Origin: JAWPMT01 sp965267435
GTDB lineage: Bacteria; Bacteroidota; Bacteroidia; Cytophagales; Cyclobacteriaceae
Direction: 5' to 3'
Assembly (NCBI GenBank): GCA_965267435.1
Contig: OZ253960.1
Coordinates: forward strand, 5,704,001-5,768,000
DNA length: 64,000 bases
The translations under genes and the position numbers were made by a program. Within the stretch, counting starts at the first letter, position 1. Every line of letters begins with the position of its first letter. Under the pieces are notes generated by a model. That model was not told the DNA's origin and did not search any database. It saw nothing but the letters and a program-made list of their open reading frames with translations. Of the stretch, positions 63,701 to 64,000 are shown one piece after another.

Positions 63701-63871
63701 GATCATCGCCTCTGCCAGAGGAATGGCCTCTCGATATTTTGCTTGCCCTATGTATTGGTTGATAAGGGTATCCAATGCTCCGTAGGAGATGTGCATGTAG
63801 TCCTCCTCATCCTGCCCTAAAGCGACGACGGTGAAAAGCAAGGCCAGGCCAATAAGAGCTATCCGTTTCAT
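60722..63871 (-). CDS. TPR-CHAT protease-like protein, third large copy
   Basis: The 1,049-residue protein has a signal peptide (MKRIALIGLALLFTVVALGQ), about nine KLC-type TPRs (about 60-430: N-N-L-A-A-L-Y-G-R-L-G), linker, CHAT domain with His874 (F-A-T-H-G-L-L-D) and Cys921 (L-S-A-C-E-T-G-Y-G), and a C-terminal membrane helix with W-R-R-K-A-R-K. The catalytic residues are intact. Its stop codon lies inside a degenerate copy of the CGCGGAAGT palindrome. It converges on the module 2 RHS operon, in the same relative place as the CHAT gene at 41522 after module 1. Confidence 0.9.
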   Translation of the reverse strand: MKRIALIGLALLFTVVALGQDEEDYMHISYGALDTLINQYIGQAKYREAIPLAEAMIKRATEDKFDSMLAGGINDLGNIHLRLGDYDKAKELYLQSKDIRANALGKENSEYAESLNNLGAVHWFKGEQEQALPYFLQASEVWGKVLGKEHPDYAISLNNLAALYGRLGKHPQALSIQLEVLRIREKTLGKEDEKYGNTLNNLARTLETMGDYETALQYTQQAVEILERTLGREHPQFAFTLLNLGLLQSKLGNRDQALPLYLQTNDILRRSLGPEHNRYALSLQYTGNLYLKNGDYDLALPLYLEAKDIIRKSLGEGHSQYATALNSLAFLYMEMEEYDEALPLFLQSRDIYASVLGRNHTLYGNALNNLAILYEKIEDYEQALLCFEEAEQIALEAKGFEHPSHALALKNLAAMQIKAQNYGEAWETIQQAINSSSRRQLPLTIDPAWADSIYSTKYTTYEQIENIIESLNTVDRLLEVDSSIVDSQEKQVVVSNLANALLVKVRNQISSEGDKLRLLSKGHFWLKQILQVLTPENDFNKAFGLADQSKSVLLSQATHSALAHRMGDFPDSLIWEDKNLLKKQSEIQAQLLGKLSVEEERGLIDQLNQINQEIDDFVQMVAEEFPKYYEIKYQQLDADVEDIQGLLDQNTALLEYVIGDSAVHVFYIDREHTQWSQVPVPKKDLRDRISAMHNALSNYSSDESYQNYTEQAHWLYQNLVAPALKDRAGISRLVIIPDEHLGHLPFEAFLVEAAPGQDQGYGGLHYLLNDYSISYSYSGALWKENMEAPAPRNNGQMLAMAADYGVSLDSALLAVRLPTDQWRRGELGPLPAARREVETLQEKYAGFFAFDTLASEKVAKEMAADYSILHFATHGLLDNERPVLSSLAFTEDSDSTESNFWMAHEISKAQLNADLVVLSACETGYGKFERGNGIASLARAFMYAGAPSLVVSLWQVNDVATSELMRNFYDHLDEGLDKDEALRQAKLAYLQSAPELTQHPGFWSPFIMMGKTDAIDIRKKGDGMRRVVVIGLLLLLVVGGVVWRRKARK

Positions 63872-64000
63872 TTTTTAGCTGATGTTTGCGGTTGTTTTTC
63901 AGGTTGAAATCGAAATCTAGCGAAAAAGGCGCAGAGTGATTAGAGGTGAAAACTGATCAAAAACCTTAACCGCCGCAGAAATCAATTCCGAGCCTTTCTC
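63872..64000. other. Upstream region of the last CHAT gene
   Basis: About 130 bases with no ORF of coding character. It presumably contains the CHAT gene promoter; I see no clear element and no copy of the GGTAACCA motif. Confidence 0.3.

Overview
The window looks like a chromosomal segment of a Bacteroidota bacterium. The clues are several lipoprotein and Sec signal peptides, two standalone proteins with a type IX secretion (T9SS) C-terminal sorting domain, a TAnnTTTG-type promoter before icmF, a fused isobutyryl-CoA mutase, ECF sigma/anti-sigma pairs whose anti-sigma carries TPRs, and giant surface proteins ending in the coiled-coil tail typical of this phylum. The genus cannot be fixed from the sequence. 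I saw no rRNA, tRNA or CRISPR array.

Left part (1-9960): the start of an ECF sigma factor runs off the left edge. Then come a small lipoprotein, a subtilisin-like (S8) protease directly followed by a TPR-CHAT protease, and a convergent ECF sigma/TPR anti-sigma pair. A tandem family of four related small lipoproteins follows, each with its own terminator; two of them share a duplicated leader.

Middle part (10000-27300): two photolyase/cryptochrome genes lie close together. One belongs to the photolyase-related (FeS-BCP-like) family but lacks the cysteine-rich loop. The other is the third gene of a five-gene overlapping operon (membrane protein, DoxX, photolyase, TIGR03643, DUF2256) and is frameshifted at a run of nine G. 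A 194-bp MITE-like element with flanking 12-bp direct repeats and a repeat array around a DUF559 nuclease gene are also present. Ordinary genes follow: SH3 lipoprotein, DAHP synthase, PadR regulator with its FtsX-type permease, OsmC, a YHYH-domain lipoprotein and fused isobutyryl-CoA mutase.

Right part (27283-63871): two tandem copies of a large module dominate. Each has a leftward ECF sigma gene overlapping a TPR anti-sigma gene by ATGA. Divergent from it is a rightward operon of a giant repetitive fibre-like protein, a 148-residue T9SS-sorted protein carrying one YD-like motif, and a ~2,190-residue SpvB/VCBS/RHS protein with a unique C-terminal tip. Three ~1,045-residue TPR-CHAT proteases (predicted exported, C-terminally membrane-anchored) sit between and after the modules, next to a palindromic repeat family. 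The second RHS gene is followed by an overlapping 82-codon gene, a candidate immunity gene. My reading (inference) is a surface polymorphic-toxin or adhesion system controlled by membrane-spanning sigma/anti-sigma switches. The periplasmic CHAT proteases are candidates for the signal-relay or processing step.
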